Positions 7,735-16,153 of a stretch of 32,225 nucleotides of DNA are shown piece by piece. Origin of the DNA: Bacillota bacterium (lineage in GTDB: Bacteria > Bacillota > Limnochordia > DTU087); the NCBI GenBank assembly GCA_012510855.1, contig JAAZHE010000113.1, positions 1-32,225 of the forward strand. The letters run 5' to 3'. The number at the start of each line of letters is the position of its first letter. Position 1 is the stretch's first letter. A model generated the notes under the pieces. That model was not told the origin of the DNA. It ran no database searches and saw nothing but the letters and a program-made list of their open reading frames with translations. The position numbers were made by a program, and so were the translations under genes.

Positions 7735-7957
7735 ATGAGGAAGGCAAATAATAATTAATGGCAAGGAGGAAAGCTTTGAGGTGGCTTGGGGGATTTCATC
7801 AGGCTGGAGTTTCGCTTTAGCGTAGCCTGTCAAGGCCGTCTCGCTCAATCCTGCGTAACCATTGCCAACAGTGTAACAAGAAAGGGTTTTTACCCGATTT
7901 AGAGAAATTATTTGTAGTCTGGTATCAACCAAGCTGCCTTGGAAAGGGATGGTCGGT

Positions 7958-8506
7958 ATGGCAAAAATCGGTATTGTGGTCGGGAGCCTACGCAAAGAAT
8001 CTTTTTCCAAGAAGATCGCCAGCAATGTAGCCAAACTGTTTCCGGATAGCTGTACAACTGAGATAGTCGACATTGGCAATCTCCCCTTGTACACCGAGGA
8101 GTATGATGAGAACCCTCCAGCTGAATATACAGCCTTTCGCTCTAGGGTGCGGAGCTTTGACGCCATTTTATTCGTCACCCCCGAGTATAACCGTTCTATA
8201 CCCGGTGTCTTAAAAAACGCCATTGATGTTGGTTCCAGACCTTACGGTCAAAGCGTTTGGGCTGGCAAACCGGCGGCAATCATCAGCCAATCTATTGGCA
8301 ACATCGGTGGCTTTGGAGCCAACCACCATCTTCGTCAAATACTAACTTTTCTTGACATGCCGATACTGCAGCAGCCAGAGGCATATTTGGCCAACTCACC
8401 AAGTCTTTTTGACGAAAATGGGGAGATTAAGAAGCAGGATACAGTTCAATTTCTCCAATCCTTTGTGGACGCCTTTGTGGCCTTAATCCAACGATACAAA
8501 GGGTAA
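7958..8506 (+). CDS. NADPH-dependent FMN reductase (flavodoxin-fold, ChrR/YieF-like)
   Basis: 182-residue flavodoxin-like oxidoreductase. The N-terminal IGIVVGSLRKESFSKKIA contains the FMN phosphate-binding loop (GSLRxxS), and TPEYNRSIPGVLKNAIDVGSRP is the signature of the NADPH_dep_FMN_red family that includes E. coli ChrR/YieF. These enzymes reduce quinones and, adventitiously, chromate and azo dyes, using FMN and NAD(P)H. ATG 7958 is chosen because GGAAAGGG at 7941-7948 lies 9 bases upstream; an in-frame ATG at 7949 directly abuts that site. A split chromate transporter lies 14 kb away, but there is no direct link. The 223 bases upstream hold only a short GGGT/ACCC hairpin. Confidence 0.92.
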   Translation: MAKIGIVVGSLRKESFSKKIASNVAKLFPDSCTTEIVDIGNLPLYTEEYDENPPAEYTAFRSRVRSFDAILFVTPEYNRSIPGVLKNAIDVGSRPYGQSVWAGKPAAIISQSIGNIGGFGANHHLRQILTFLDMPILQQPEAYLANSPSLFDENGEIKKQDTVQFLQSFVDAFVALIQRYKG

Positions 8507-8532
8507 GAAGACGCAGCACGGAGCAATAAAGA

Positions 8533-8569
8533 TAAGAGCTTCTGCAGTGTTTATCTGCGGAAGCTCTTA
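8533..8569. terminator. Long stable hairpin between convergent genes (probable transcript end)
   Basis: TAAGAGCTTCTGCAG (8533-8547) pairs with CTGCGGAAGCTCTTA (8555-8569) over 15 base pairs with one G-U pair and a 7-base loop. It lies 26 bases after the FMN reductase stop, between two convergent genes, and could cap both 3' ends. No T-run follows on either strand, so it is not a textbook intrinsic terminator and may instead be an RNA-stabilising 3' hairpin. Confidence 0.55.
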
Positions 8570-8699
8570 CAATCTACGGGCTGGTTCTTTGGCCCTCAAG
8601 TGCTGCTCCAACTGAGCAGAAATACGTACATAAGCAAATATAGGTACTCGGACTGAGGGGCTCTTGAAAGACTCAGGAGGCAAGTGTGGGGACCCGAGT

Positions 8700-9839
8700 C
8701 TACGCGCCTTTTTCCGATTGTTTGTTGGAATACATTAAGGAGTCAATGAGTCTCTTAAACTCCGCCAGTGTCATACCACCCTCTAGATCGTATACCGCGT
8801 AACCCATGCTAACAGATAGTTTATATGGCCGAGAGTTGGTCTCATTGAACTCCGCAAGACAATTCTTGATTCTCTCCGCCAGCTCTACAAGCTCAGCCTC
8901 GCTGGCAATGTCGGATATGATGCAGAACTCATCTCCCCCGATCCGGGCAATGAAATCTGTCTCTCCTATACACGAAGAGAAAAGCCTTGCTGCAGTCCGT
9001 AGGGCGTCATCTCCCGTGTCGTGGCCGAAAACGTCATTAATAGCTTTAAAGTCGTCCAGATCCATCATAATGGCTGAAAATGTCTTTCCTTCGCGACTCA
9101 GGTCAATTATCTGCTGCAAATATAGGTCGAACTTCTTGCGGTTGTTGATACCCGTCAGGTAATCAGTGTAGATATCTTGATCTTGAAGATTGAGGAGCAC
9201 GATTAAGAAGGAGATTACTACACTGGGAAGCACAAAAGACATTCCGTAAAGCGCGTATTGTAACGCTATGCCCGTGACGGGGGGTACTATGAAAAGCGCC
9301 AAGGTACGAAAATTGCCCCGCTCAATCCTTTGTCGGTGTACTAACAGAAAAACCAGGGAAACCAACAGAATGAGACCAATGATCAGTACAGAGACCCAGA
9401 ACAGAGGCCCACGGTGATAGACATTGCTAGAGTCGATATAATACAACCACCCGGTAAAAGGTGTCGATAATATCAAGAACACATGCACCGCATAGAGTGC
9501 AAAGAGGAAGCCTAGGACTCTCCGGTCCACTGGTTCTTGAGGAAGCACAATAGAGTGTACGTACACCACCCACAGGGATGGCAAGACCGGATTAAGCAGG
9601 AAAACTAAGAAGTTCCCTATTTGATTAGTTGCCCTGTAGATCCAGGGCCCATCGCCGTCAAACCTGCTCATGATGTCAAGAAAAAGTAAAAGCATGGTAA
9701 CCCATAGCATGCCATTGAAGATTTTGCGCTGCATCGAGTCACGGGTGTCTTGCTTGCGAGAATGATGATAAATCACTAGGAGCAGGATCACAGAATATAT
9801 ATTGAGCACTGTGTTGTGTATCAGATCCAATACCCTCAT
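8700..9839 (-). CDS. Membrane diguanylate cyclase (GGDEF) without inhibitory site
   Basis: 379-residue protein with a multi-helix membrane sensor (about residues 8-215, roughly seven hydrophobic segments, resembling the 7TM region of some histidine kinases) and a C-terminal GGDEF domain beginning at DYLTGINNRKKFD. The active-site motif is intact (ARIGGDEFCI, about 299-303), so synthesis of c-di-GMP from two GTP is expected. The RxxD inhibitory site, normally five residues before GGDEF, reads GETD, so product inhibition by that route is probably lost. GAGGAG lies only about 1 base before ATG 9839; an in-frame TTG at 9830 would have normal spacing and may be the true start. It is monocistronic and convergent with the FMN reductase gene. 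Ligand unknown. Confidence 0.92.
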   Translation of the reverse strand: MRVLDLIHNTVLNIYSVILLLVIYHHSRKQDTRDSMQRKIFNGMLWVTMLLLFLDIMSRFDGDGPWIYRATNQIGNFLVFLLNPVLPSLWVVYVHSIVLPQEPVDRRVLGFLFALYAVHVFLILSTPFTGWLYYIDSSNVYHRGPLFWVSVLIIGLILLVSLVFLLVHRQRIERGNFRTLALFIVPPVTGIALQYALYGMSFVLPSVVISFLIVLLNLQDQDIYTDYLTGINNRKKFDLYLQQIIDLSREGKTFSAIMMDLDDFKAINDVFGHDTGDDALRTAARLFSSCIGETDFIARIGGDEFCIISDIASEAELVELAERIKNCLAEFNETNSRPYKLSVSMGYAVYDLEGGMTLAEFKRLIDSLMYSNKQSEKGA

Positions 9840-10202
9840 TCTCCTCTTTTTCTGCCTAGTGAAACGAGTATGGCCATAACCGAGAGCGGGCTTTTCAAGC
9901 GTGGAGAAGCAATATCCCTTGAGAAGCTATCTAACGAACCACGGAATTTTTTGACCCCTATATTACTATTCTGTCATGGCATGTTGCCTATTGCAACATA
10001 TTGGAGAAAATATGGGCTTAGGGGACAAAAATCCTCGGCGTTTGAACTCAGGCAAAGGAAACCCCCATCGGAAGGAGGCTTTCAGATGGGGGTGGTTGCT
10101 TGTCTTAGACCCGTAAGTCTCGTTTAAGATCTAATAGCTAACGCCTGCCGGCGAGAGAAAACCTCTCCCAGACGTCCTGAGAGCGGTTCATTCACCTGCC
10201 CC
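9840..10202. other. Intergenic region between two minus-strand genes
   Basis: 363 bases without a credible gene. It contains a perfect 7-bp inverted repeat ATGTTGC-CTATT-GCAACAT at 9981-9999 (operator-like, about 140 bases upstream of the cyclase start) and the hairpin at 10061-10093 that probably ends the upstream minus-strand operon. No strong sigma-A promoter is evident for the cyclase. An open frame at 9816-10127 has no homology I recognise and is dismissed. Confidence 0.5.
10061..10093 (-). terminator. Probable terminator of the B12-uptake operon
   Basis: ACCCCCATC (10061-10069) and GATGGGGGT (10085-10093) form a perfect 9-bp stem about 110 bases beyond the stop of the exported protein gene. 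Read on the minus strand the stem is followed by TTCCTTTG, a modest T-rich tail, so this is a plausible but not ideal intrinsic terminator. Confidence 0.5.
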
Positions 10203-10919
10203 CTATTTGAGGACGGTCTGCAAATTCACCGGATTGCCGTCCTCTGTCTGCCAAACCCCAACTCTTAGCGCAATATAGCTTACCGCTGTGTCAGCTTTAA
10301 GGGTAGCAGCTGTGATCCGATCTGAGAAGCCGATTTCTAGCTCAAGACATGTAGCTCCCCTTTCTCTAAAGCGCCGGAATTCCTGCTCTAAGTCTCTGCT
10401 ATCTGCAGGGATCTTAACCACCAGTATCGGTCCATAACCGCCTTCTCGGTTAACAATGGAAGCAACAGCATCAGCGTTGTGGAGCAGTTGTCCTTCTGGA
10501 AGGGTTCCAGCCACCTGGGAGAGGCTGACAGTCCCTTCGGGATAGATGATATAATCCTTCACTCGGTACTTGGGTGCAAAGCGTCCTTCAAGGTAAGTAG
10601 GAGTATAGCTGAAGTGGTACTGCCATGTAATCCCACCAATGGTGCGGACGTAGACATCATCTCCCTGCTCGAGGGGAGCCATATCGGCAATCCTCGCCCA
10701 CTCATCAGGGGTGAAATAGGCATAACGCACACCTGCCCCGTAGTCGATCACCCGAATGTAATGGGGTTCTCCCAGTTCCTTGTAGATTTCACTTGGAGTC
10801 ATACTTAAAAATCCCTTTTCTTCTGGAGCTGCTGCTGCCAATGTCTCAAGACAGCCGCTCCAGAAAAAAACTGCCGCCACAAGTATTGCCAGCCATTGTA
10901 TGGATCTTTGCTTATACAT
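10203..10919 (-). CDS. Exported protein of unknown function, possible lipoprotein
   Basis: 238-residue protein with a basic N-terminus and hydrophobic core (MYKQRSIQWLAILVAAVFF) followed by WSGC. This could be a lipobox with an unusual Trp at -3; alternatively signal peptidase I could cut after LAAAA. The mature part is mixed alpha/beta with many Tyr/Trp residues (SPSEIYKELGEPHYIRVI-like start, TIGGITWQYHFSY in the middle) and ends without a membrane segment. I do not recognise the family. ATG 10919 follows GGAGGGG at a 9-base distance; an upstream in-frame TTG at 10937 forms part of that ribosome-binding site and is rejected. It lies 93 bases downstream of tonB on the same strand, so it may be the last gene of the cobalamin-receptor operon; a role in corrinoid handling is only a guess from position. 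Confidence 0.75.
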   Translation of the reverse strand: MYKQRSIQWLAILVAAVFFWSGCLETLAAAAPEEKGFLSMTPSEIYKELGEPHYIRVIDYGAGVRYAYFTPDEWARIADMAPLEQGDDVYVRTIGGITWQYHFSYTPTYLEGRFAPKYRVKDYIIYPEGTVSLSQVAGTLPEGQLLHNADAVASIVNREGGYGPILVVKIPADSRDLEQEFRRFRERGATCLELEIGFSDRITAATLKADTAVSYIALRVGVWQTEDGNPVNLQTVLK

Positions 10920-11012
10920 CAATGTAAACCCCTCCAAAGTCTGATATGTATAACCGTGTGGTTGAGCACATCTGTAATGACTATCACCTATTGATGCTAC
11001 GTCTGTAGTCCA

Positions 11013-12719
11013 TTACGGCATTTTCTCATCATTTAACCTAAAGTAAATTTGAACCGTTACCCAGGTCCCATCTCTTGCAGTAGTCTCCGAATATGGAGTG
11101 AAAAGCCACTCCTTGACTGCCTCCAGTGCTGAGTTATCTAGATCCCATCTGCCTGAACTCTCAGCGATGACTACTTCTTGGGGAACACCATCGGGGTTGA
11201 CCCTGACCCAGAGTCTAGTTGCTCCCTCTTTTCCCTGCCGTAAAGCCGCCTGAGGATACTGGGGCTTTACGTACCTGATGACCTCCAAGCTCGCCGGCGA
11301 TAGCTGAGCCCGTTCGGGGTTATTGTCAAGATCTACTCCACCTGCAGTCTCCAACTCCCTTGCGGGGTGGGGTAGGGGAGGCAGAGCCGCCGGCGATAGT
11401 ATTCTATCTAAGTCGGCTTTTGCAACCTGTGCCAGTACATCCTCAGATACCATCGCCTTGTGAGGTTGAGACGGGTTCATTCCTGCGTCAATCCTCTCTG
11501 CTGGCGGCACAGACTCCGCCCTTGTCGGTGCCGTGTTGAGCCCTTCCACCGCAACCTGTGGTGCAACAATTGTCGCCGACCGAGGGACTTCTGCCGGGAT
11601 TCTGACCTCGGGAACCTCTGCTGTATCTGCACCTTTGTTCTGGGGCAGGCCATCAGTATGGGTCAAATCTGATGGCATCGTTCCAGCCCGTCTAGAGTCA
11701 GCGGCCAGGGCCCTTTCAGACCCATAGCTATGTCCAGATAACTGCGTAATGCCGCCTTTGGAAGGAAAGCGTCCGGAAAGCGCCATACCCGATGCCGTAC
11801 CAATGTGGGACAGGGCAGCAGTCTCTCTGCTCCCTGCCCCTTGATCTGAAGACAGTAGAGGTTGGACGTCGCCGATTATATGTTCATGGGTATGGGTTAG
11901 CGCCGCTACAGCCGGTTGTACGGACCGCTCTTGGGCCGCTCCCCGGTTGTAACTATATTTGGGCCTCATTTCTTTTGGGTGAGGCTGGGAAGGCGGCTGC
12001 GGGTTTGGATCAGCAGCCAGTACCGGCGACTCTCTTCCTGCTGCTGTCGGGTTTCCTTCTCGAATCTCCCGTGCCATGGCGATGGTGGCGGGAGATTGAG
12101 AAACCGTTGGTACGGTCTCAACTGCACCATGCGGCAGACTGCCAGGAATATCCTGGATTGCCGGCTGCGGCAAAATCTGAGTAATGTCTTGGTCTACAAG
12201 CTGCCACGTGGTCTGATGAGTCATTTCCGATTTGGGTTCAGGCACGATTTCTTGCGGTCGGGAGACCGCCCACTGGGGAGTCTCAGGCATTAGCGGTGGC
12301 ATCTTACGGTCAAGCGGCGGTGTTGCCATGGGTATAGGCTCCTCAGGTAGAGCCTTGTCCACGATAGGAACTGAATGCTCACCAACTGGCTCCACCAAAA
12401 CCTCGCGGGCAGGTCTTGGTACGCGATCGATGGGCAATGGAGTCCGTTCCCAATTGGGTCGTTCCATTGGCTGTCTGGTCGGTGTTAATCCTGGTGTTAC
12501 AGCAGGGCTCTTTTGCAGTGTGATCCTCGGCCCGCTGTGCCACTGGGTTCTTAATGGCTTTGTTTGAGAAGGCATGGGCTCTGGCTGCGCAAAGAAACGT
12601 CCACCCGCCACCACTAAGAAGAATACGTGGAATAGAAGAGATAGCCCTAAACAGCGCTTGAGGAGCTGTCTGTTAACAGTGGTTTTTTCCATTGCCCTTG
12701 CCCCGCTTGCGCAGTCCAT
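11013..12719 (-). CDS. tonB: TonB-family energy transducer, unusually long
   Basis: 568-residue TonB-like protein. One membrane helix (about residues 19-42) carries Ser27 and His31 in SLLFH, the spacing of the functional Ser16/His20 pair of E. coli TonB. A very long Pro/Glu/Thr-rich, probably disordered region spans about 50-470. The TonB C-terminal domain occupies about 480-565 (YVKPQYPQAALRQGKEGATRLWVRVNPDG, then AVKEWLFTPYS). TonB carries proton-motive energy from ExbB-ExbD to outer-membrane receptors by binding their TonB box. E. coli TonB is 239 residues, so this one is more than twice that length. ATG 12719 directly abuts the exbD stop and is preceded by GGAGGAG at an 8-base distance. 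The operon mate btuB encodes the likely client receptor. Confidence 0.92.
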   Translation of the reverse strand: MDCASGARAMEKTTVNRQLLKRCLGLSLLFHVFFLVVAGGRFFAQPEPMPSQTKPLRTQWHSGPRITLQKSPAVTPGLTPTRQPMERPNWERTPLPIDRVPRPAREVLVEPVGEHSVPIVDKALPEEPIPMATPPLDRKMPPLMPETPQWAVSRPQEIVPEPKSEMTHQTTWQLVDQDITQILPQPAIQDIPGSLPHGAVETVPTVSQSPATIAMAREIREGNPTAAGRESPVLAADPNPQPPSQPHPKEMRPKYSYNRGAAQERSVQPAVAALTHTHEHIIGDVQPLLSSDQGAGSRETAALSHIGTASGMALSGRFPSKGGITQLSGHSYGSERALAADSRRAGTMPSDLTHTDGLPQNKGADTAEVPEVRIPAEVPRSATIVAPQVAVEGLNTAPTRAESVPPAERIDAGMNPSQPHKAMVSEDVLAQVAKADLDRILSPAALPPLPHPARELETAGGVDLDNNPERAQLSPASLEVIRYVKPQYPQAALRQGKEGATRLWVRVNPDGVPQEVVIAESSGRWDLDNSALEAVKEWLFTPYSETTARDGTWVTVQIYFRLNDEKMP

Positions 12720-13127
12720 TTACAGTTCTCCTCCGAGCCGATGTACAGCAAACCCAATGTTTTCAATGCCAAGTAATCGGATTTCGTCCATGAGACCCAT
12801 GATCACCGCGAACTCTGCTTTGGCATCTGCGAAGATGAAAGCTTCAGAAAACCCACCATCCTCAAGTGCCTGTCTTAGCTCTTGTCTGAACAGGTCCATT
12901 GCCACCGGCTTATTGTCAAGGTAGACCAGCCCATTTTGGGAGACGAAGAGCACTAAAGAGGCCCCCCTGGGATCAGTGCCGCTATAGGCACCGGGCAGTT
13001 GGATGGCTACCTCTGCTGGTTGAGCTATTGTTCCCGCGCTGAAGATGGCGAAAACCAATAGCTGAAAAACTATATCTATGAGAGGAGCCATACTAATTCT
13101 GGGCTGCCTGCGCCGGGGTCGGTACAC
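12720..13127 (-). CDS. exbD: ExbD/TolR biopolymer transport protein
   Basis: 135-residue bitopic protein. The basic N-terminus YRPRRRQPRISMAPLIDIVFQLLVF is the ExbD/TolR signature; Asp18 in the membrane helix is the conserved proton-pathway residue. A periplasmic domain follows (about 45-135). GTG 13127 is chosen: GGGAG lies 5 bases upstream and the length then fits ExbD (about 140). A longer open frame from 13187 would add 20 residues that lie inside exbB. The start overlaps the 3' end of exbB by 35 bases and the stop touches the tonB start, so the motor genes are translationally linked. ExbD dimers sit in the ExbB pentamer pore and couple proton flow to TonB movement. Confidence 0.93.
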   Translation of the reverse strand: MYRPRRRQPRISMAPLIDIVFQLLVFAIFSAGTIAQPAEVAIQLPGAYSGTDPRGASLVLFVSQNGLVYLDNKPVAMDLFRQELRQALEDGGFSEAFIFADAKAEFAVIMGLMDEIRLLGIENIGFAVHRLGGEL

Positions 13128-13758
13128 GGTGTCTCCCTCTTTTCTGCAAGAGATCCTGCAGTTCCATCCCACAGGTTTGGCTTTCAAGAGCTAATCTGTC
13201 TATCTGCTTGGTTAGGTAATGGTACACAGCCAAATTGAAAATAGCCACCATTAAGCCCGCTGCCGTGGTAATTAGCGCTTCCGATATTCCTCCAGCCAGC
13301 AGCATTGGCTGCTGCATACCGTGTCTGGAAAAGACCGAAAAGGTATCAATCATACCGGTCACTGTGCCCAGTAGTCCCAACAGCGGAGCTAGATCTGCAG
13401 TCAAGGCAATAATGTCCATATGCTCTTCCAGTCTGGCAAATTCGGTTTGCTCTTTTTCCTCCATGCCTTGCTGAACCGTTTTGTTTCCAGAAATCCAAGC
13501 TGCCAGTCCGCCCTCAAGGACTGCAGCCACTGGCCCTTCGAAGGAGGCGGCCGCCCGTCGAGCGGCCTCAGGTCCTTCCTTCTCGAGGGTACAGGCGATC
13601 AAGTCCATCAGCGCCTGGTGGTCCTGGTCGGCTCTTCGTACATGATAGAAGCGCTCTAAGGCAAAGGCTAGGCTGATTGCAGACAATCCCAGGATGACTA
13701 CCAGGACTGGTCCGCCTTTAATTAGTAAACCAGTCACCTGAATCCCACCACCTGTCAT
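13093..13758 (-). CDS. exbB: ExbB/TolQ/MotA-family proton channel
   Basis: 221-residue inner-membrane protein with three predicted membrane helices (about 10-30, 115-140 and 155-185) and the cytoplasmic loop typical of ExbB. The family signature is LLGLLGTVTGMIDTFSVFSRHG followed by GGISEALITTAAGLMVAIFNLAVYHYL, which lines the proton channel and contacts ExbD. It lies 20 bases after btuB and overlaps exbD, so the order btuB-exbB-exbD-tonB is a self-contained outer-membrane uptake module. TolQ or a MotA relative would share these motifs, but the TonB and receptor neighbours favour ExbB. Confidence 0.93.
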   Translation of the reverse strand: MTGGGIQVTGLLIKGGPVLVVILGLSAISLAFALERFYHVRRADQDHQALMDLIACTLEKEGPEAARRAAASFEGPVAAVLEGGLAAWISGNKTVQQGMEEKEQTEFARLEEHMDIIALTADLAPLLGLLGTVTGMIDTFSVFSRHGMQQPMLLAGGISEALITTAAGLMVAIFNLAVYHYLTKQIDRLALESQTCGMELQDLLQKRGRHRVPTPAQAAQN

Positions 13759-13778
13759 GCATCCTGTCCACCGGTTAA

Positions 13779-15641
13779 CTAGAAAGAGTAGCTGAATCCT
13801 GCGCTGATCATCCGAGGCGGGGCGGGGTATCCTGCGCTGTCTTCGTATTCAGTATCAAAAAGGTTGCTAACCCGGCAGTGGAGCTGCCAGTCTGAGCCTA
13901 GTTCTTGCAGCAGATTCAGATTAGTGACAGTATAGGCTGGGAGTATCAGTCCTCCTTCAGCCGGTCTGTCACCTACATACAGGGTCTCCAGTGTACCTGA
14001 AAAACCCTTTGTATTAGTATAGGTAACCCCGGCCTGTGCCTTGTGGGAAGGAGCATATTCCAATGGCTGATTGTCATTCTTGACAGCATCCAGATAGGTA
14101 TAGTTGAACTGAGCTGTCAACGCAGCAGTCAATGGATAAGCAACCTCTACCTCAATTCCTTGGACCTGAACAGCGTCTATGTTAACCACTTTCCAGACAT
14201 ACGGTTCCACTTCCGCCCAGTTTATCATGTTGGTTACATCCCGATGGAAGACTGCTGCCGAGAAACTGGTGTGATTATCTAACCAGTGCTGCCACCCCAG
14301 CTCATAGTTCTTAGCCGTCTCTGGCTTTAGTTCAGGATTTCCGTACATAGACCAGGTTTCTTCCCACCAATAGAGGTCATTGAACGTAGGAGCTCGAAAT
14401 GCATTGCCCCAGGATGCATAGAGCTTGGTCCTGTCCCGCAACAGATAATTGAGACCGAGGCGACCGCAAAGGGAATCGCCGTGGCTGGAAAACCGGTCAT
14501 ACCGGCCGCTAATCACAATATCGAAACGGGGTGTTAAGCTGTAGATATCCTGGGCGTATACCCCCCAGTTGGTGCGTTCCTTAGGTTCTGCAAACTTGGT
14601 GCTGTTTACCCAGTTTTTCTCCCCCGCGACGCCGTATGTGAACAGATGCCGTGAGGTGGCCGGTATAGTGTTAATCTGCAAGTCCCAACCGGCTCTTTTC
14701 CCATTGTGTAGAGAATCATCGGTACCAAGATTATACATCTGTACACCATCGTAATATGTCCTGAGGGTCAGGTCAGACGATAGACTCAGAATCCGCTCAT
14801 ACCGGAAGTCCAGCGAGGTGTTCTTTCCCTCTCGCCAGCCTTCAGTGCCTGGCACACCAGGGTATGGAGGCACTTCCAAATCATAGTCTAAGTGTCTGAC
14901 TCCCATGGAAATCTGCTCAGTAGCAGACAAGTCATGGTCTAGCCTTAGATGAAAATCCAGTTTCCTATAGCTGCTGTGTTCCTGGAAACTGTCAGTACTA
15001 GATCTGTTTGCTGTAAGATAATATCCGGTTAACCCAGAACGACCTGCGCTGGTAAATGTCGCGGAGCGGGTGCCGTATTCTCCAACATCGATGGTCACGG
15101 TATGGGACGGCTCCCCTTCGCCTGCTGCAGTGATGATGTTGACGACTCCAGCTACGGCATCTGCCCCGTACAAGGCAGATGCAGCACCTTTGATGATTTC
15201 GATCCGTTCAATGTTGTGAACAGGTATAGTAGATGCATCGACTCCTCCCGACCGGGCATCATTGATGGGGCGACCGTCCATCAGAACCAATGTTTGTGGG
15301 TTGGATGAACCCCTGATGAATATGCTGGCAGGGCTGCCCATCGTACCTGTGTCCTTTATGTACACACCGCTGACAGTTTTGAGCGCTTCACCCAGATTGG
15401 TCACCCCTGTTCGCTCCAGCTGGGCTCTGGTGAGCACTACCACGCTGGCGGGAGTCTCGGTGATGATTTGAGGGATACGGCTAGCAGTAACTACGATGGT
15501 AAAGACCTCATTGCTCAAGGCCAGATCGTTCTGGGGAAGGTCTTTTGCAGAGATAGAGGTGGATAGAATTAGGCTGAATAAGCATGCAAAAACAATCTTT
15601 TTTGTATATCCGTGATTACCAGCAGGAAAAGTATGAGACAC
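13779..15641 (-). CDS. btuB: TonB-dependent outer-membrane cobalamin receptor (BtuB-like)
   Basis: 620-residue outer-membrane protein. It begins with a signal peptide (KKIVFACLFSLILSTSISA, cut before KD), then a TonB box FTIVVTAS that resembles the DTLVVTA box of E. coli BtuB. The plug domain (about 45-165) contains GEALKTVSGVYI, IFIRGSSNPQTLVLMDGRPIND and IERIEIIKGAASALYGADAVAGVVNIIT. The rest is a 22-strand-type beta barrel with many alternating aromatic residues, closing with MISAGFSYSF, a C-terminal Phe typical of BAM substrates. GTG 15641 follows AAAGGAG at 7 bases. A cobalamin riboswitch and a terminator precede it, which supports corrinoids as the ligand. BtuF/BtuCD are not in this window. 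Its presence implies an outer membrane. Confidence 0.95.
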   Translation of the reverse strand: MSHTFPAGNHGYTKKIVFACLFSLILSTSISAKDLPQNDLALSNEVFTIVVTASRIPQIITETPASVVVLTRAQLERTGVTNLGEALKTVSGVYIKDTGTMGSPASIFIRGSSNPQTLVLMDGRPINDARSGGVDASTIPVHNIERIEIIKGAASALYGADAVAGVVNIITAAGEGEPSHTVTIDVGEYGTRSATFTSAGRSGLTGYYLTANRSSTDSFQEHSSYRKLDFHLRLDHDLSATEQISMGVRHLDYDLEVPPYPGVPGTEGWREGKNTSLDFRYERILSLSSDLTLRTYYDGVQMYNLGTDDSLHNGKRAGWDLQINTIPATSRHLFTYGVAGEKNWVNSTKFAEPKERTNWGVYAQDIYSLTPRFDIVISGRYDRFSSHGDSLCGRLGLNYLLRDRTKLYASWGNAFRAPTFNDLYWWEETWSMYGNPELKPETAKNYELGWQHWLDNHTSFSAAVFHRDVTNMINWAEVEPYVWKVVNIDAVQVQGIEVEVAYPLTAALTAQFNYTYLDAVKNDNQPLEYAPSHKAQAGVTYTNTKGFSGTLETLYVGDRPAEGGLILPAYTVTNLNLLQELGSDWQLHCRVSNLFDTEYEDSAGYPAPPRMISAGFSYSF

Positions 15642-15704
15642 GGCTGTACTCCTTTCAATTGGCTCTTTTCGTTGATTGATGTAGTCTACCCAGCGCGAAG
15701 CGAC

Positions 15705-15736
15705 AAAAAATCCCAGCCACTTGCGCGACTGGGATT
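15705..15736 (-). terminator. Riboswitch-controlled intrinsic terminator upstream of btuB
   Basis: On the minus strand AATCCCAG (15736-15729) pairs with CTGGGATT (15716-15709) over 8 bp and runs into a T tract. It sits between the cobalamin aptamer and the btuB start, about 64 bases before the start codon, so ligand binding probably promotes termination. I did not find an obvious antiterminator pairing by eye. Confidence 0.85.
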
Positions 15737-15823
15737 AACTAATAGCTATGATCACAGGGAAATAGATAAACGATCACATTTTCCCCATATCACCATCCCC
15801 TTTCGCGAAGGACTTCGGTGACT

Positions 15824-15995
15824 CGGATTAGGCAGGTCTCCTGGCTCCCGGTCATCACAGACCTTGCACCTTCCCCGCGTTGGTGCGAGTGGCCTACGCA
15901 AGGCTGTTCCCCGGTCACAGTGGCGCGTCCGCGTGGTTATCATCTTACGATGACCCCAACTTCCCTATTATCCTCTCGATGAGGCACCTAATCCG
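15824..15995 (-). promoter_or_regulatory. Cobalamin (B12) riboswitch controlling btuB
   Basis: Read on the minus strand, a perfect 9-bp P1 stem (CGGATTAGG / CCTAATCCG) encloses the conserved elements in order: GGTGCCTCATCGAGAGG, TAATAGGGAAG, GCCACTG, GGGGAAGGTG and the B12-box region GCCAGGAGACCTGCC. This matches the Cobalamin RNA family. It lies upstream of a terminator and btuB, so adenosyl- or other cobalamins should repress the receptor and probably the following motor genes. Confidence 0.96.
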
Positions 15996-16153
15996 GATCG
16001 TATTTAGTTGTCAGGACAGCCCTTGCCTTCAACAGGTTGGCTGCATTGCCAGTATTTCACTGACGTCCCTATTGTATCTTGTCATGGGCTGGGCGTCAAC
16101 CAACCACTGGCTTTTCCGTTACTATGCCTGTTTCTGGAATACAAGCGGTCAAT

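Noticed and set aside
7766-7828. A 20-codon frame starting ATGGCAAGGAGG after the acetyltransferase
   Set aside because: Too short, no upstream ribosome-binding site and no recognisable peptide type.
8646-8699. A possible structured RNA bounded by ACTCGG and CCGAGT
   Set aside because: It lies in the gap between two convergent stop codons, with only a 6-bp outer stem and no match to c-di-GMP, guanidine or fluoride aptamer consensus blocks.
9816-10127. A 103-codon plus-strand frame upstream of the minus-strand cyclase
   Set aside because: No ribosome-binding site or homology, and it contains the operator-like repeat and the terminator hairpin.
11460-12567. Several overlapping plus-strand frames of 64-130 codons inside tonB
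   Set aside because: The Pro-rich tonB spacer creates open antisense frames; they overlap one another and lack family features.
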